DNA from: Bacillus timonensis
Lineage (GTDB): Bacteria; Bacillota; Bacilli; Bacillales; Bacillaceae_L
Assembly (NCBI RefSeq): GCF_004799755.1
Contig: NZ_SLUB01000006.1
Location: 62,001-126,000 of the forward strand
Length of the DNA: 64,000 nt
Reading direction: 5' to 3'
Made by a program: the position numbers and the translations under genes. Below the pieces are notes generated by a model that had not been told where the DNA came from, searched no databases, and worked only from the letters and a program-made list of their open reading frames with translations. Of the stretch, positions 8,597 to 18,187 are shown piece by piece; the stretch's first letter is position 1; every line of letters starts with the position of its first letter.

Positions 8597-8912
8597 CTGG
8601 CTTTGAAGAGAAAAAAGACTGTTAGGAGAACGGTTAAAGAAGTCTTAGAACACTTTCAGAAAAGCACTGCGCGACAATGTACCCGTCCCTTTGACCCACT
8701 CCTTTACCCAACTATTCTAAAATACTAATTGATTGCATTTCACCACTATAACAGCGTTCCAGATGCATCCAAAAAATCATCCAATCAAGCGTTTGTTTGA
8801 ATTTGAAAGTGCTTGTTACTGTAACGTTATTCTGCCAATCAAACGTTTGATTGAAATAAAATTTCGGGATTAGTACAGACGAAAGTAAATGAATAGTACA
8901 CTAATATTCATT
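8597..8912. repeat. Direct repeat, copy 2: degenerate DnaD 3' end
   Basis: Same orientation as 4061-4352. CTTTGAAGAGAAAAAA at 8601 corresponds to codons for the DnaD tail but is now interrupted by a stop; the downstream palindromes (AAGCGTTTGTTTGAA, CAAACGTTTGATTG) are also retained. The two copies bracket the PIN, NERD, membrane-protein and endonuclease genes. Confidence 0.65.
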
Positions 8913-8973
8913 TCTCTTTAAAAGATTTATAACTGGGACGAGGGACCTGTCTCTCTATCTATTTATCGCAATC

Positions 8974-9138
8974 TTACCATTCCCTTACTCCTTGTTTTAT
9001 TCTTTCGACTCGGTTATTTTCTTGGGAGCGACTTAGGGACATTGCTTCCCATATGGCTTCTTCTGATATTTGCTTCTCTCCTCGTATATCTGAAACAGTA
9101 CGGGCGAGGCGCATGATTTTTACTTGAACTCGGTTGCT
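8974..9138 (-). pseudogene. comM: comM/yifB-like Mg-chelatase-family ATPase, 3' end only (insertion target)
   Basis: The minus strand reads SNRVQVKIMRLARTVSDIRG followed by EKQISEEAIWEAMSLSRSQ and a stop at 8974. This is the C-terminal helical domain (Mg_chelatase_C) of YifB/ComM-type AAA proteins, with the family's conserved R-x-(6)-K-(I/V)-x-R-(L/V)-ART-(I/V)-(A/S)-D pattern. About 54 codons remain. The gene is interrupted at 9138/9139, where the constant island terminus begins in the same reading phase. The rest of the gene should lie beyond the right end of the inserted DNA. comM is a known insertion hotspot for mobile elements in other bacteria (for example AbaR islands). The family call rests on this short piece. 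Confidence 0.7.
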
Positions 9139-9210
9139 CGCCGTGAGGACGTATGGATAAAAATACGCAAAATATAGATTAAATTATCCGAGTTTCTACT
9201 ATTATATAGC
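9139..9210. other. Island terminus / putative attachment half-site, class 1 (unit 1, in comM)
   Basis: Starts CGCCGTGAGGACG, then GGATAAAAATACGCAAAATA, then TATCCGAGTTTCTACTA. The same sequence is found at 30044 and 42409, each time abutting a different gene. GGATA...TATCC form an imperfect inverted repeat. Spacing (outer motif, then GATAAAAA at offset 18) resembles the recombinase-domain plus zinc-ribbon motif layout of attP half-sites of large serine integrases; that reading is inference. Confidence 0.75.
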
Positions 9211-9292
9211 GCGATAATTTAGCCCTTCTCTCTCATTTCACGTGACCTCTATCATTGGTTAGCATTTCTCTTGATTATTAAGCTATTAAACT

Positions 9293-9328
9293 AAAAAAAT
9301 GGCCCACCCCCAAACTGGAGATGAGCCT
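9293..9328 (-). terminator. Terminator after RecC of unit 1
   Basis: On the minus strand GGCTCATCTCC...GGGGTGGGCC is followed by ATTTTTTT. Several pairs are G-U in this direction and would be A-C mismatches in the other, so it works only for minus-strand transcripts. Confidence 0.75.
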
Positions 9329-9359
9329 AGTAAATCGTATTCTTCTATAGTAATGCTGC

Positions 9360-12300
9360 TTAAAGTTCCCCGTCCTTCTTCATTCGATAATGATTTTGTT
9401 CTAAATGATAATCGTCCCGCTTTGCTTTGAACGTTTCCATTCTACCAGACTCTATTAGAGGCTTGAGAACAACATCCATCAAATGAGGTTTTGAAATAAA
9501 CATCCTTTCATTTATAAATGCCAAGATTTCTTTCATGACACGTGGTTCTTCGCAATACTTAAGCAACTCCGCTATCTCTGGCCTGTTTCGTAAAGCTTCG
9601 TGTCGTTGTCTGGATTTCTCCTTTCTCTCTTCTGCCATTTGCTCGAGGAATGAATCATACCTTTCATCAGTCGTCCATGCGAATCCGAAGTTAAAATGAT
9701 AAATGACTTTTCCGCTTGTATACACGGTTGCCTTCTCAATAAATTCTTTATATAACTCCTCTGAAAATGTTGTTGGCTGTTCAATCATGTGTAGTTTCAA
9801 GTTTTTCATAAATTGCTTTAAATTCTTTCTGTACTGTATGGCATTTTCTCTTCGATTGCTGTAAACCTTTAGCTGGTCATACATTCCACACAGTTCTTCC
9901 GTAATTCGGTCGACCTTCCTGGAATCCTGCCCCTGTTCTTTTAAGCCTTCACTCACCGCATCATATAAGACTTGGTTTAATTCATGCAGTTCATTTTGTA
10001 TCTTTTTCTCCGCATCTAAATCTTCATTAGTAAGTTCAACTTTTGAAATGGCATCAAGGGCATCTTGATAGAACGTGTGGGATGTACTTATTGCTTCTAA
10101 TAGATTAATAAAATGCTGTTCAATATATCTTTGTCGAAAATACCTTGTATCACATGGATCATTCACATATTGATGGGGTCTATTAAAATGGCGGCATGAC
10201 CAATATTGATTATGATAATAATTTTTTGAGTTCTTCACTTGTGTTCTCGAATGAACCAATGCTTGTCCACATTCCCCACAATACATTTTATTCGTTAGTA
10301 TCTCATTTTTATATTCACCCACATCTTCATGCGGTGCACTTTTTTCCATAGCTACTCTTGCCCGTTCATCTAGAATCCCTTGGACTTCTTCCCATTCTTT
10401 CGGTTTAATAATTGCTTCGTGGTGTCCTTCAATATAATATTGAGGCGCTTCCCCCTGATTAAGAATAGGCCGCTTATCTGCAGTATTCACGGTTACATAT
10501 TGTTGAAAAAGATAATCGCCACGATATTTTTCGCTTCTCAAAATTCTATCGACGGTGGATTTATTCCAATTATCCTTCCCTGTCGGTGATTTAATATCTT
10601 CTTTACTCAAATCCTGTGAAATCTGATAAACTGTTTTTCCCTTTCGAATATCTTTGTAAATCCGTCGAATCACTTTAGCCTCTTCTTCAACAATGTGCCA
10701 TCGGAAATGCTTATCTGCCCTGTAACCATAATTTGTTTGCTTTCGGTGAATCACACCTCTTTTCGCTTGGGTTCTTAGCCCCCAAGAAATACTGCTACCC
10801 AAATTCACACTTTCCTCTTGAGCAATACCTCCGAAAATGGAAAGGATGAGATCGGACTGAGGATCGTTTGTCCATAGGTTCTCTTTTTCAAAATATACAT
10901 ACACCGGATTCGGTAATGTTTTCAATTTTCGTGTGATATTCAATGTGTCGAGAACGTTTCTGCTAAAGCGTGAAATACTTTTCGTCACAATTAAATCGAT
11001 ACGGCCTTTTTCACATTCTCTAAGAAGTTTATGAAACTCTGTACGGTCTTTCATCGATAGTCCAGATATACCTTCATCTGCAAATATTCCTGCAAATTCA
11101 AATTTGGGGTCCTTTAAAATGAAATACGTATAGTATGCAATTTGATTCTTAATGCTGCCAGTCTGCTCTAAATGGTCCGATGAAACCCGGCAGTAGGCTG
11201 CTGTTCTAAGACGCTTCGTTTCTAGCATTCCAGGTTTTTGATAGTCCATTTTGGACTTCTCAATAGATTCAAGAATGCTTTGTCCTTTATTTGGTTCAAT
11301 CACTTCAACTTCTCTTGTTATTGTTTTTCCAACCATTTCACCCTCATCCCTATCTTTAAGATCGCCATTTTCATTGAGGAGGGTCAGTTCATGCTTCACC
11401 TCCTCTCCTGTTATATTTTCTTTCGTTTTATTAATTTTTGTATGTTCAAACTGTGTAGGGTTTCCTATTGTTGTAGTGGTTTTATCTAGCCATACCACCT
11501 CATAGTCGTTTTCAGAAGCAATGGTTATATCTAAAATCCAACCCCTTAGTTCATCCAACGTGACATCTTCATAGAAATCCTCCAAAGACTTCACATTTTC
11601 AAGCCATTGGAGGGTTTTTATCCGGAATGGTCGATCTTCTTCAATTTTTCCAATCTCTTCTTCAAATTCTCGATATTCTTTTTCTAACTGTAAGATTTCT
11701 TTATCGGATAATGTTTCTCTTGCAATTTCCATCTCAGACAACCATTTCAATCGGTGAAACTCGAAATGATCTTGTTTGTTAATTTTCTGGAGTATTCTTT
11801 TTAAGATTAATAGAATGGAAGAGTCATTCATATCAAACCTCATATTTAGCGCCTTCAAAATCATTTTATAAAGGTGATCATCTGAGAGCTTTGGATTTTC
11901 ACATTCACCCACCCTACCTGCGTGACACTGCCAGTAACTCGATCGAACTCTCCTGGTATAAGTTAATCGGTAATTACAACGGTAACAACAGATTCTATTT
12001 CTAAATGATGGCGGTTCCTTCTTTTTTGGCTTTTTTGGCTTTTTTGCTTTTTTATTATTTTTGTTCAGGAGCTCTTGAGCCTGTTCAAAAACTTCAAGAC
12101 TAATAATGGATGGGTGAGTGTCTTTTATCATGACTTGGTCTTGAATTCCTTTGGAATACTTATGTGTAAACAAATCCTTTGTATGAATCCTCGATACCTT
12201 ATTTCCTGTATAGGTCGGTCTCTGCAACATACCTTTCACTGTTTGGGATTGCCATACATCCTTCCCTTTAGCCGTTTTGATTCCTCGTCTCGTCAGTTCT

Positions 12301-12986
12301 TTGGCAATACCCGTTAGGCTCCATCCTTGTAAATACCAATCAAATATCTGTTGAACAACCCTTGCTTCCTCTTGGTGTACTTCTAATGTGGCATGTCCAT
12401 TTTTCGTCGCCTTTCTATATCCATAGATGTGGTTAAATGGAGGCTTACCCTTTTGCAATCGCTTTTCATACCCCCATTTCACAGAGTTCGAAACTGCCTG
12501 AACTTCTTCTTGAGCAAGAGCTGCATACGTGCTCAAAAGAAATTGATTATACTCAATGGAAGTGTCTAGTTTCTGCTCCTCAAAGTATATGCCTACACCT
12601 TTGGCTTTTAATTGTTCAACGATACTGATAAGGTGTTCCGCATTCCTACTAAGTCTTGATACATTCTTGGTCAAAATAAAATCGACTCGCCCTTCATCCG
12701 CATGACGAAGTAGCCGCTGTAACCCTGGTTGTTTTTTTGCATTTGTTCCACTAATCCCGTTATCAAAGTACACACCAACAAATTTCCAATTCGGTTTATT
12801 ACGAATCATATGTGTGTAGTGATGAACCTGATTTTCCAATGAATGCATCTGCTTTTCCGTATCCGTGCTAATCCTACAATATGCCGCTACCTTTACAGGC
12901 TTATCTCCAATTAACGGACTTTCTTCCCGAGCCCTAACTGGATCCCACAATGTGCGGACCCACTTGCCTTTTTGCAATTCATCCAA
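9360..12986 (-). CDS. RecC1: fused double large serine recombinase (unit 1)
   Basis: One polypeptide holding two complete recombinases end to end. First half: resolvase domain with catalytic Ser40 in AAYCRIST and SRLSRN, recombinase domain (GYRKATKNGHATLEVHQEEARVVQQIF), zinc ribbon CYRCNYRLTYTRR...WQC and a coiled region. Second half: catalytic Ser602 in AAYCRVSSD, SRFSRN, recombinase domain and zinc ribbon YCGECGQAL. Large serine integrases are usually 450-600 residues, so this is a natural fusion. I choose the TTG at 12984-12986 (product LDELQKGKWVRTLW), as AAAGGGG lies 9 bases upstream; the ATG at 13035-13037 is not conserved among the paralogues. Belongs to the lineage with NLWTNDPQ in the second half, shared in kind with RecC4 and RecC6. 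Confidence 0.9.
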   Translation of the reverse strand: MDELQKGKWVRTLWDPVRAREESPLIGDKPVKVAAYCRISTDTEKQMHSLENQVHHYTHMIRNKPNWKFVGVYFDNGISGTNAKKQPGLQRLLRHADEGRVDFILTKNVSRLSRNAEHLISIVEQLKAKGVGIYFEEQKLDTSIEYNQFLLSTYAALAQEEVQAVSNSVKWGYEKRLQKGKPPFNHIYGYRKATKNGHATLEVHQEEARVVQQIFDWYLQGWSLTGIAKELTRRGIKTAKGKDVWQSQTVKGMLQRPTYTGNKVSRIHTKDLFTHKYSKGIQDQVMIKDTHPSIISLEVFEQAQELLNKNNKKAKKPKKPKKKEPPSFRNRICCYRCNYRLTYTRRVRSSYWQCHAGRVGECENPKLSDDHLYKMILKALNMRFDMNDSSILLILKRILQKINKQDHFEFHRLKWLSEMEIARETLSDKEILQLEKEYREFEEEIGKIEEDRPFRIKTLQWLENVKSLEDFYEDVTLDELRGWILDITIASENDYEVVWLDKTTTTIGNPTQFEHTKINKTKENITGEEVKHELTLLNENGDLKDRDEGEMVGKTITREVEVIEPNKGQSILESIEKSKMDYQKPGMLETKRLRTAAYCRVSSDHLEQTGSIKNQIAYYTYFILKDPKFEFAGIFADEGISGLSMKDRTEFHKLLRECEKGRIDLIVTKSISRFSRNVLDTLNITRKLKTLPNPVYVYFEKENLWTNDPQSDLILSIFGGIAQEESVNLGSSISWGLRTQAKRGVIHRKQTNYGYRADKHFRWHIVEEEAKVIRRIYKDIRKGKTVYQISQDLSKEDIKSPTGKDNWNKSTVDRILRSEKYRGDYLFQQYVTVNTADKRPILNQGEAPQYYIEGHHEAIIKPKEWEEVQGILDERARVAMEKSAPHEDVGEYKNEILTNKMYCGECGQALVHSRTQVKNSKNYYHNQYWSCRHFNRPHQYVNDPCDTRYFRQRYIEQHFINLLEAISTSHTFYQDALDAISKVELTNEDLDAEKKIQNELHELNQVLYDAVSEGLKEQGQDSRKVDRITEELCGMYDQLKVYSNRRENAIQYRKNLKQFMKNLKLHMIEQPTTFSEELYKEFIEKATVYTSGKVIYHFNFGFAWTTDERYDSFLEQMAEERKEKSRQRHEALRNRPEIAELLKYCEEPRVMKEILAFINERMFISKPHLMDVVLKPLIESGRMETFKAKRDDYHLEQNHYRMKKDGEL

Positions 12987-13108
12987 TACAATAAACCCCT
13001 TTCCTATAAGTGATAATGGTTCGTGTCCATCTATCACTCACATCCCGAGAACTTTCAAGTTCTTTTTCCGGGTGGAAAGAGGTTTATGTTTATTCGATAA
13101 AATTTAGC

Positions 13109-14419
13109 TTATTTCTTTTTTGGTGTCTTACGTTCTCTTACACAGAGGGTCCGGTTCACCCCGCATTTAAATTGAAATTCAACTGTTCGTTCCTTATAAA
13201 TAATACCCCTTTCGATTGTCTTTTTGAAAAGCGTTACATCAAAGTCCTCTAGTTTCTCAGTTTCTTCTAATAAGACTAGGAGCGATTGAAATTGCTTTTC
13301 TAAATAAAGTTGCTCTTGCATGTTTTCCTCCAGGCTGTCCCGCTCCTGTTGGAGAATTTCTTGTTCGTAAATCAAGTGCCTTAATGTCGCATCATATATT
13401 GCATCGCTTGTGGCCGATTCTTTTGCCGCCAAGTCACTGATGCGATCGGTTATGGTTTCAATTTGTGCATTTAGCTCCTCCAGCCGCTGTTGTTCTGGTG
13501 GTGAGAGGGATGCCTTTTCGATAGCTTGTTTCCCTTCTTCTATTACTTCATCGAGGTTTTCTTTCATTTCCCTCATAATTTTCATAAATGAATTTTCAAG
13601 GTCTGTCTCATGAACATAGCTTGTTTTACAATCTTTATAGTCTGGATCTCGTCCTGCGGTCACTCGGCATTGCCATGCAGAAATGTAATACTTCTCCCCC
13701 TTCCTGCTTGAAGTCATCCGTCTTCGTATCACCGGCCTTCCACATTCTCCGCAATAGTACTGATTGGAAAATGGGCTGTGTCCACTAAAGTGCTGCCGAT
13801 ATTTTTTATCTGGGTCCCTCATCATCAGACTACGCCTTTTCATTTCTTGTTGAACGGCTTCAAAGGTTTCTTCGCTGATAATTGCTGGGTGGGTATTCTT
13901 CACAAAATATTGTGGCTGAATATCTCTGTTGCGAACGCGCTTATGCGATAAAAAATCAATCGTAACGGTCTTCTGCGCTAAGCAGTGTCCTTGGTACTTC
14001 TCTTGTCTCAAGATTTTATAAACCGCATCTGACGTCCACGTTTTATTCCCTTTCCCTGTCTTTAATCCGTCTCTTGTTAAGCCTTTTGCAATTCTTGGAC
14101 ACCCTTTACCTTCTAGGAATTCTCGAAATATTCGCCTTACCACTTCTGCCTGTTCTTCGTTGATGACTATTTCTCCATCTTCAGTTGTGTCATAACCCAG
14201 GAAAAACGTGGTCGGCATATGAACTATTCCTTGTTGGAATCTCTTCTGCACTCCCCATTTCGTGTTTTCACTTACGCTACGGCTTTCTTCCTGTGCCATC
14301 GAGGATAAAATCGTTAGGAAAAGCTCTGACTTCGAATCTAATGTGTCAATATTTTCCTTTTCGAAGAAAACGCCCACAGCTGGTCTCAGACTCTTCAAAC
14401 GCCTGATAATTGATATACA
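13109..14419 (-). pseudogene. RecB1: serine recombinase, 5' end lost at the unit 2 terminus
   Basis: Closely similar to the intact RecB6 (48076-49740) from CISIIRRLKSLRPAVGVFFEKENIDT to the C-terminus: catalytic-domain remainder, recombinase domain (GYDTTEDGEIVINEEQAEVVRRIF), zinc ribbon (YCGECGRPVIRRRM...WQC) and coiled-coil tail. The first part of the catalytic domain, including the nucleophilic serine, is missing. The break falls right after the codons for SRFARNTLD of the intact gene and the next base on the right begins a class 2 terminus. An open frame continues through the terminus (…YFAYFYPSSLTA) without a plausible start, so it should encode no active recombinase. Confidence 0.85.
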
Positions 14420-14463
14420 CGCCGTGAGGCTGGATGGATAAAAATACGCAAAATATATCCCCC
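14420..14463. other. Island terminus, class 2 (unit 2, inserted in recB1)
   Basis: Starts CGCCGTGAGGCTGGATGG, then ATAAAAATACGCAAAATATA, then TCCCCCC. The same class is found at 37633, joined to the identical position of another recB. It differs from class 1 at positions 11-15 and after the GCAAAATATA block. Confidence 0.75.
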
Positions 14464-14472
14464 CATAACAAT

Positions 14473-14503
14473 AAAAAAATGCCCACCACGTATAGTGATG
14501 AGC
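14473..14503 (-). terminator. Terminator after the S8 peptidase gene
   Basis: Minus strand: GCTCATCAC...GTGGTGGGC with G-U pairs, followed by ATTTTTTT. Confidence 0.75.
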
Positions 14504-14555
14504 AAGATTAAACGAGTTTCTTCTATATATAATTGATGACGACCACCGCTTAGAC

Positions 14556-16910
14556 TTATGTCCGTAATGTAACCTCATTGGACAACTTAATATTATTGTG
14601 CCAAAAGTTATATTCATCTAGTTTTTGATTCACTTGGTCATAGACTGGTTTTGTTCCGGTTGGGTCTTTGATTGTTACCATCAAACAAAAATCCTGACTT
14701 AAGTCGGTCTCTTCCTGCTGGGCCTTAGTCTCAATATGGTCCCTGAATAACCCCCTTAAGAACAGGTACCACTTTTTGTCTTTAGTAGTATATTTTAATT
14801 GATTAGCTTCGGTCATCTCAGACAGATCAACTGCATATTTCTTTACTGGATAATACTTGTCCCCGTATTGAATTAACAGCCTTTCTCTTAAAGCAAAATC
14901 ATCTTGATTGTTTTTCATCTTAGTCTTACTATAAGCACTCTCAAGCAGCAGATTTTTCGAACCGTCTCTTCCCACTGGATTAAGTATGTTTCTTCGTGTT
15001 GTGTCACGGTCCTTTTTGGTATCATAGGTCCCCATCTTTATGTCAATATTGGACTGAGAATATTCTGCCCTTTGAGAAGAATCTAGTATTGGGTTGTAAA
15101 CTAAGGTTACAATAATCTGCCCACTATAGTAATCTCCTTCAGTTAAACAATCTGGCATAGGAAAATCCATAATATCTATGTATTCCCCTTTTGAAATCTC
15201 ATCCCTCAATATTAACGTCGCCTCATTAGGGGAGTTGTAAAGAATGTTTCTTACATTTTGTGGTTTACCAAAGCCTACTTGATTAACCCTCTCTACGTTA
15301 GGGATTTTTAGTAATTCAGAATAACTAGCAGAATGAATCATCAACGCTTTTAATAAAAGCGGATCAAATTCTTCATCCATCTCTTGATATAGACCGGCAG
15401 CTAATGCAGCAATACGAGGGGTGGAATAGCTTGTCCCAACTGATTGATGCACCGATCCATCTAAGCCAAATGATTTTACCCCAGTGGTAACCAGTTCATT
15501 TTGTTCATTTAAACCGGCATTTCCACCATAATGAACGACTTCTGGTTTGATAATATAGGATGGACCTCTCCCAATTCTAGTAAATGGGGATGGGTTATCT
15601 ACATCCGCTAAGTCTGTATTTGATTTTTTATGAGCTATAGAGCCAACTACTATTGACCTGATAGAATCTGCTCCTTGATGTATTTTGCCTTTTGGATGTC
15701 CAATAGTAAAATTACTACAGTTTCCCGCCGATTTACATATCAGTACACTATACTTATCTTGCAAATCATCTAATGCTACCGCAAAATCCGAAAAACTAGT
15801 TTCATCAACTGGTGTAGTTACACTTATCGATAGGTTCCAAACCTTTACTTCTTTATAGTGAGTCTTTATAGCTTCTTGAATATTTCTAATTAACTCGTCT
15901 TCACTAATACCCTCTTTATCAGTATCCGGGAAAACACAAGCATCAAGAACTTTAACACCATTAGTCCCAACCCATTCGCGATCCTCAAGTTGATCTCCGT
16001 ATACTACCACCCCAGATACAAAAGTTCCATGATTCTTTTTCATATAACCTTCTGGATACGCTGTCCAACTCTCTTCACTTAACCAAGGTTTAAGATGAGG
16101 AATATTGGATATTCCGTTGTCAAGAATACCTACAGTGGCATATTCCTTTCCATCTTCAGGCAAAAGTATATCCACACCCATATCTTCATTTGGGCCCATA
16201 TCTAAAGCTACTTTATACTTAGGCATTGGTTCTATTGAATAGACCGCTTCAAATGCTTCATCATTATTTATCAATTGCAAAGCATCTTGACTTACAGACT
16301 TAATATTGTAAATGACATGGTCAGAAGTGTAATTTGTCTTTTCTAACTGCAACCCTAAATCAGATACCGACTTTTCAAAATAATTTCTGATTGATGTGTT
16401 TTGTTCATAATTTTGGAAGTTAATTAACCTTACTTTGTAATCTTCCTCTTTTTCACTTTTTACTATAACAGGCTTAAATTCCTCTATGCTATCTATGCAC
16501 GATAATGCATATGCAAATTTTTCTGTATTTTTAAGTCTTTCAATAATGGCTTCTGCTTCTTTTGATCCTTCTAGCTTAATTATTATTTCATCTGCCTCCG
16601 CAAGACCTAACACGTTGTTTTGTGCCCCGGTTTTGAAAAGGTTACTAACTTCTTTTCGATGCGTTTTAGCTGTTGCATCATCTACGATCTTTGTTTTGAA
16701 TACAAGTGGAATTACAGAGTTGGAGTTCTCTTTCTTAAGAACTTCCTTTTTAAACGATTCTACAGTATTGACGAAAGACTCTGATTTTCGTACCAACGTT
16801 CTTTCATCAAGAACCCATTTAGGTAAATCACCGGATCCACCAGCTTCTACCCTAAGGTTATCAACTTCTCTTTTGGCAAAAAACTTTATTGGTAATCTTT
16901 CATTTTCCAT
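14556..16910 (-). CDS. S8 (subtilisin-like) serine protease, IetS-like defence protein
   Basis: 784 residues with no signal peptide, so it acts in the cytoplasm. The catalytic triad is visible: Asp264 in TVGILDNGIS, His294 in KKNHGTFVSG and Ser494 in GTSYSTPRIAALAAG. The oxyanion Asn is in CKSAGNCSN. An N-terminal region of about 220 residues and a C-terminal region of about 220 residues flank the protease domain. The gene follows an AAA ATPase by 22 bases on the same strand. A cytoplasmic subtilase paired with an AAA ATPase is the composition of IetAS, first described as a plasmid-exclusion locus (ietA/ietS) and later as an anti-phage system. The assignment rests on domain pairing; I could not compare sequences. 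Confidence 0.82.
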   Translation of the reverse strand: MENERLPIKFFAKREVDNLRVEAGGSGDLPKWVLDERTLVRKSESFVNTVESFKKEVLKKENSNSVIPLVFKTKIVDDATAKTHRKEVSNLFKTGAQNNVLGLAEADEIIIKLEGSKEAEAIIERLKNTEKFAYALSCIDSIEEFKPVIVKSEKEEDYKVRLINFQNYEQNTSIRNYFEKSVSDLGLQLEKTNYTSDHVIYNIKSVSQDALQLINNDEAFEAVYSIEPMPKYKVALDMGPNEDMGVDILLPEDGKEYATVGILDNGISNIPHLKPWLSEESWTAYPEGYMKKNHGTFVSGVVVYGDQLEDREWVGTNGVKVLDACVFPDTDKEGISEDELIRNIQEAIKTHYKEVKVWNLSISVTTPVDETSFSDFAVALDDLQDKYSVLICKSAGNCSNFTIGHPKGKIHQGADSIRSIVVGSIAHKKSNTDLADVDNPSPFTRIGRGPSYIIKPEVVHYGGNAGLNEQNELVTTGVKSFGLDGSVHQSVGTSYSTPRIAALAAGLYQEMDEEFDPLLLKALMIHSASYSELLKIPNVERVNQVGFGKPQNVRNILYNSPNEATLILRDEISKGEYIDIMDFPMPDCLTEGDYYSGQIIVTLVYNPILDSSQRAEYSQSNIDIKMGTYDTKKDRDTTRRNILNPVGRDGSKNLLLESAYSKTKMKNNQDDFALRERLLIQYGDKYYPVKKYAVDLSEMTEANQLKYTTKDKKWYLFLRGLFRDHIETKAQQEETDLSQDFCLMVTIKDPTGTKPVYDQVNQKLDEYNFWHNNIKLSNEVTLRT

Positions 16911-16932
16911 AGTAATCGTCCCCCCATTTAAT

Positions 16933-18027
16933 TCAATCAGCTAATTTAGAAACTTCTCTAATTTTTCGTAATGAATATCCGTAGTTCTCATTTACTTCCT
17001 TATGAGTCACACCATAATGCAATAAAAATTTTATAAAATCATTTTCACTAATAATTTTATGGTTTTTATATAAGTAAAGTTCATAAAGGATTTCCCAGTT
17101 ATTAACAGAGTCTTTTTTATTTATAATAGATTTTTTGATTGAGTTGTTTATGATGGTTTTTACATCTGCATGACTCATTCCCTCAAACGAAGCTGATACT
17201 TGTTCTAACTTTTTATCATTTTCAACTAAGTTACTGTTGGCATTTTTCATAAATGATTTAACCAAAGACATAATTTCATCTCTATCCGGCTTATCAAGGG
17301 TTATTATTTTTGAAAACCTTCTCCAAATTGCAGGATCTAATAACTCATGGTGGTTAGTCGCAGCAATTAGAATGCTATTCTCACTGAAATTATCAATGTT
17401 TTGTATTAAACTATTTACGACTCGTTTCAGCTCTCCTAATTCATGCTTATCATCACGAAGTTTTGCAACAACATCAAATTCATCTAAAAATAAAATACAT
17501 TCTCTCTTTGACGCATAATCAAAAGTCTTTCTAATATTTTTTGATGTACTACCAAGCAATGACGAAACTAATCCATCCAACCTAACCGTCAATAGTGGCA
17601 ATCCAGTTTTATAAGAAATATATTTTGCTACTGTGGTTTTCCCGCAACCAGGTGGGCCATACAACAACAAAGAACTAATCATCTCAACTCCGGCGCGTAA
17701 TATTTCATCCCTTTGTTGATAACTATTAATAAATTCATCTATTTCATCTTCAATAAATCCTTTTAGGATTGGTTTATCAAATGCATCACTTGGATGAAAA
17801 ACGTCCACCATATCCATACGACTTTCTGTATCAACCGGCTTGGTCGCAAACTCATCTAAGGAAGCCATTCTTGTTTTTTTATTACTTAAAAGAGTACGGA
17901 TTTTTTTAGATAAAGAAATATCTCCTTGTTTCTCCAAGTTGTCAGCAAGGACTTTGGCATAGTTGTGAACTTTTTCCTTATCTCCAATAATTCCACCCTC
18001 TATGATTTTAACTATTTCTGTGTACAT
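16933..18027 (-). CDS. AAA+ ATPase, IetA-like partner of the S8 protease
   Basis: 364 residues from the ATG at 18025-18027, preceded by AGAGGAG; the longer frame start at 18048 lacks a ribosome binding site. Walker A GPPGCGKTT lies near residue 123, Walker B ILFLDEFD near 179, sensor 1 AATNHHE near 210 and the arginine finger region WRRF soon after: a classical AAA+ module. The N-terminal 100 residues are helical and probably sense or bind substrate. It precedes the S8 protease gene and shares its promoter, which contains a GATAACA...TGTTATC palindrome. The ATPase would control or feed the protease. Codon use resembles other cargo, and is more AT-rich than the recombinases. Confidence 0.82.
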   Translation of the reverse strand: MYTEIVKIIEGGIIGDKEKVHNYAKVLADNLEKQGDISLSKKIRTLLSNKKTRMASLDEFATKPVDTESRMDMVDVFHPSDAFDKPILKGFIEDEIDEFINSYQQRDEILRAGVEMISSLLLYGPPGCGKTTVAKYISYKTGLPLLTVRLDGLVSSLLGSTSKNIRKTFDYASKRECILFLDEFDVVAKLRDDKHELGELKRVVNSLIQNIDNFSENSILIAATNHHELLDPAIWRRFSKIITLDKPDRDEIMSLVKSFMKNANSNLVENDKKLEQVSASFEGMSHADVKTIINNSIKKSIINKKDSVNNWEILYELYLYKNHKIISENDFIKFLLHYGVTHKEVNENYGYSLRKIREVSKLAD

Positions 18028-18052
18028 ACTACTCACTCCTCTATACAAAATT

Positions 18053-18082
18053 ATGATAACACCGGAAATGTTATCCAGTCAA
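18053..18082 (-). promoter_or_regulatory. Promoter with palindromic operator for the AAA/S8 operon
   Basis: Minus strand: TTGACT (-35), 17 bases, TTATCA (or 18 to TATCAT). The spacer holds GATAACATTTCCGGTGTTATC, a 7+7 inverted repeat, so a repressor bound there would block polymerase. No repressor gene is adjacent. Confidence 0.6.
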
Positions 18083-18187
18083 CGAAAATGTTATAATTAT
18101 GTTCATTTTTGTTATTTTATATTCATAAAACGTTATTTTTATTGCACTTTTGTTATTTTAAACCCGTTTTACTTCTTGTTTACACCA

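Noticed and set aside
14420-14617. Open reading frame running from the truncated RecB1 through the terminus (start 14617) as a functional recombinase
   Set aside because: The start lies inside the S8 peptidase gene with no ribosome binding site, and the catalytic serine is missing; the open frame is a by-product of the in-phase junction.
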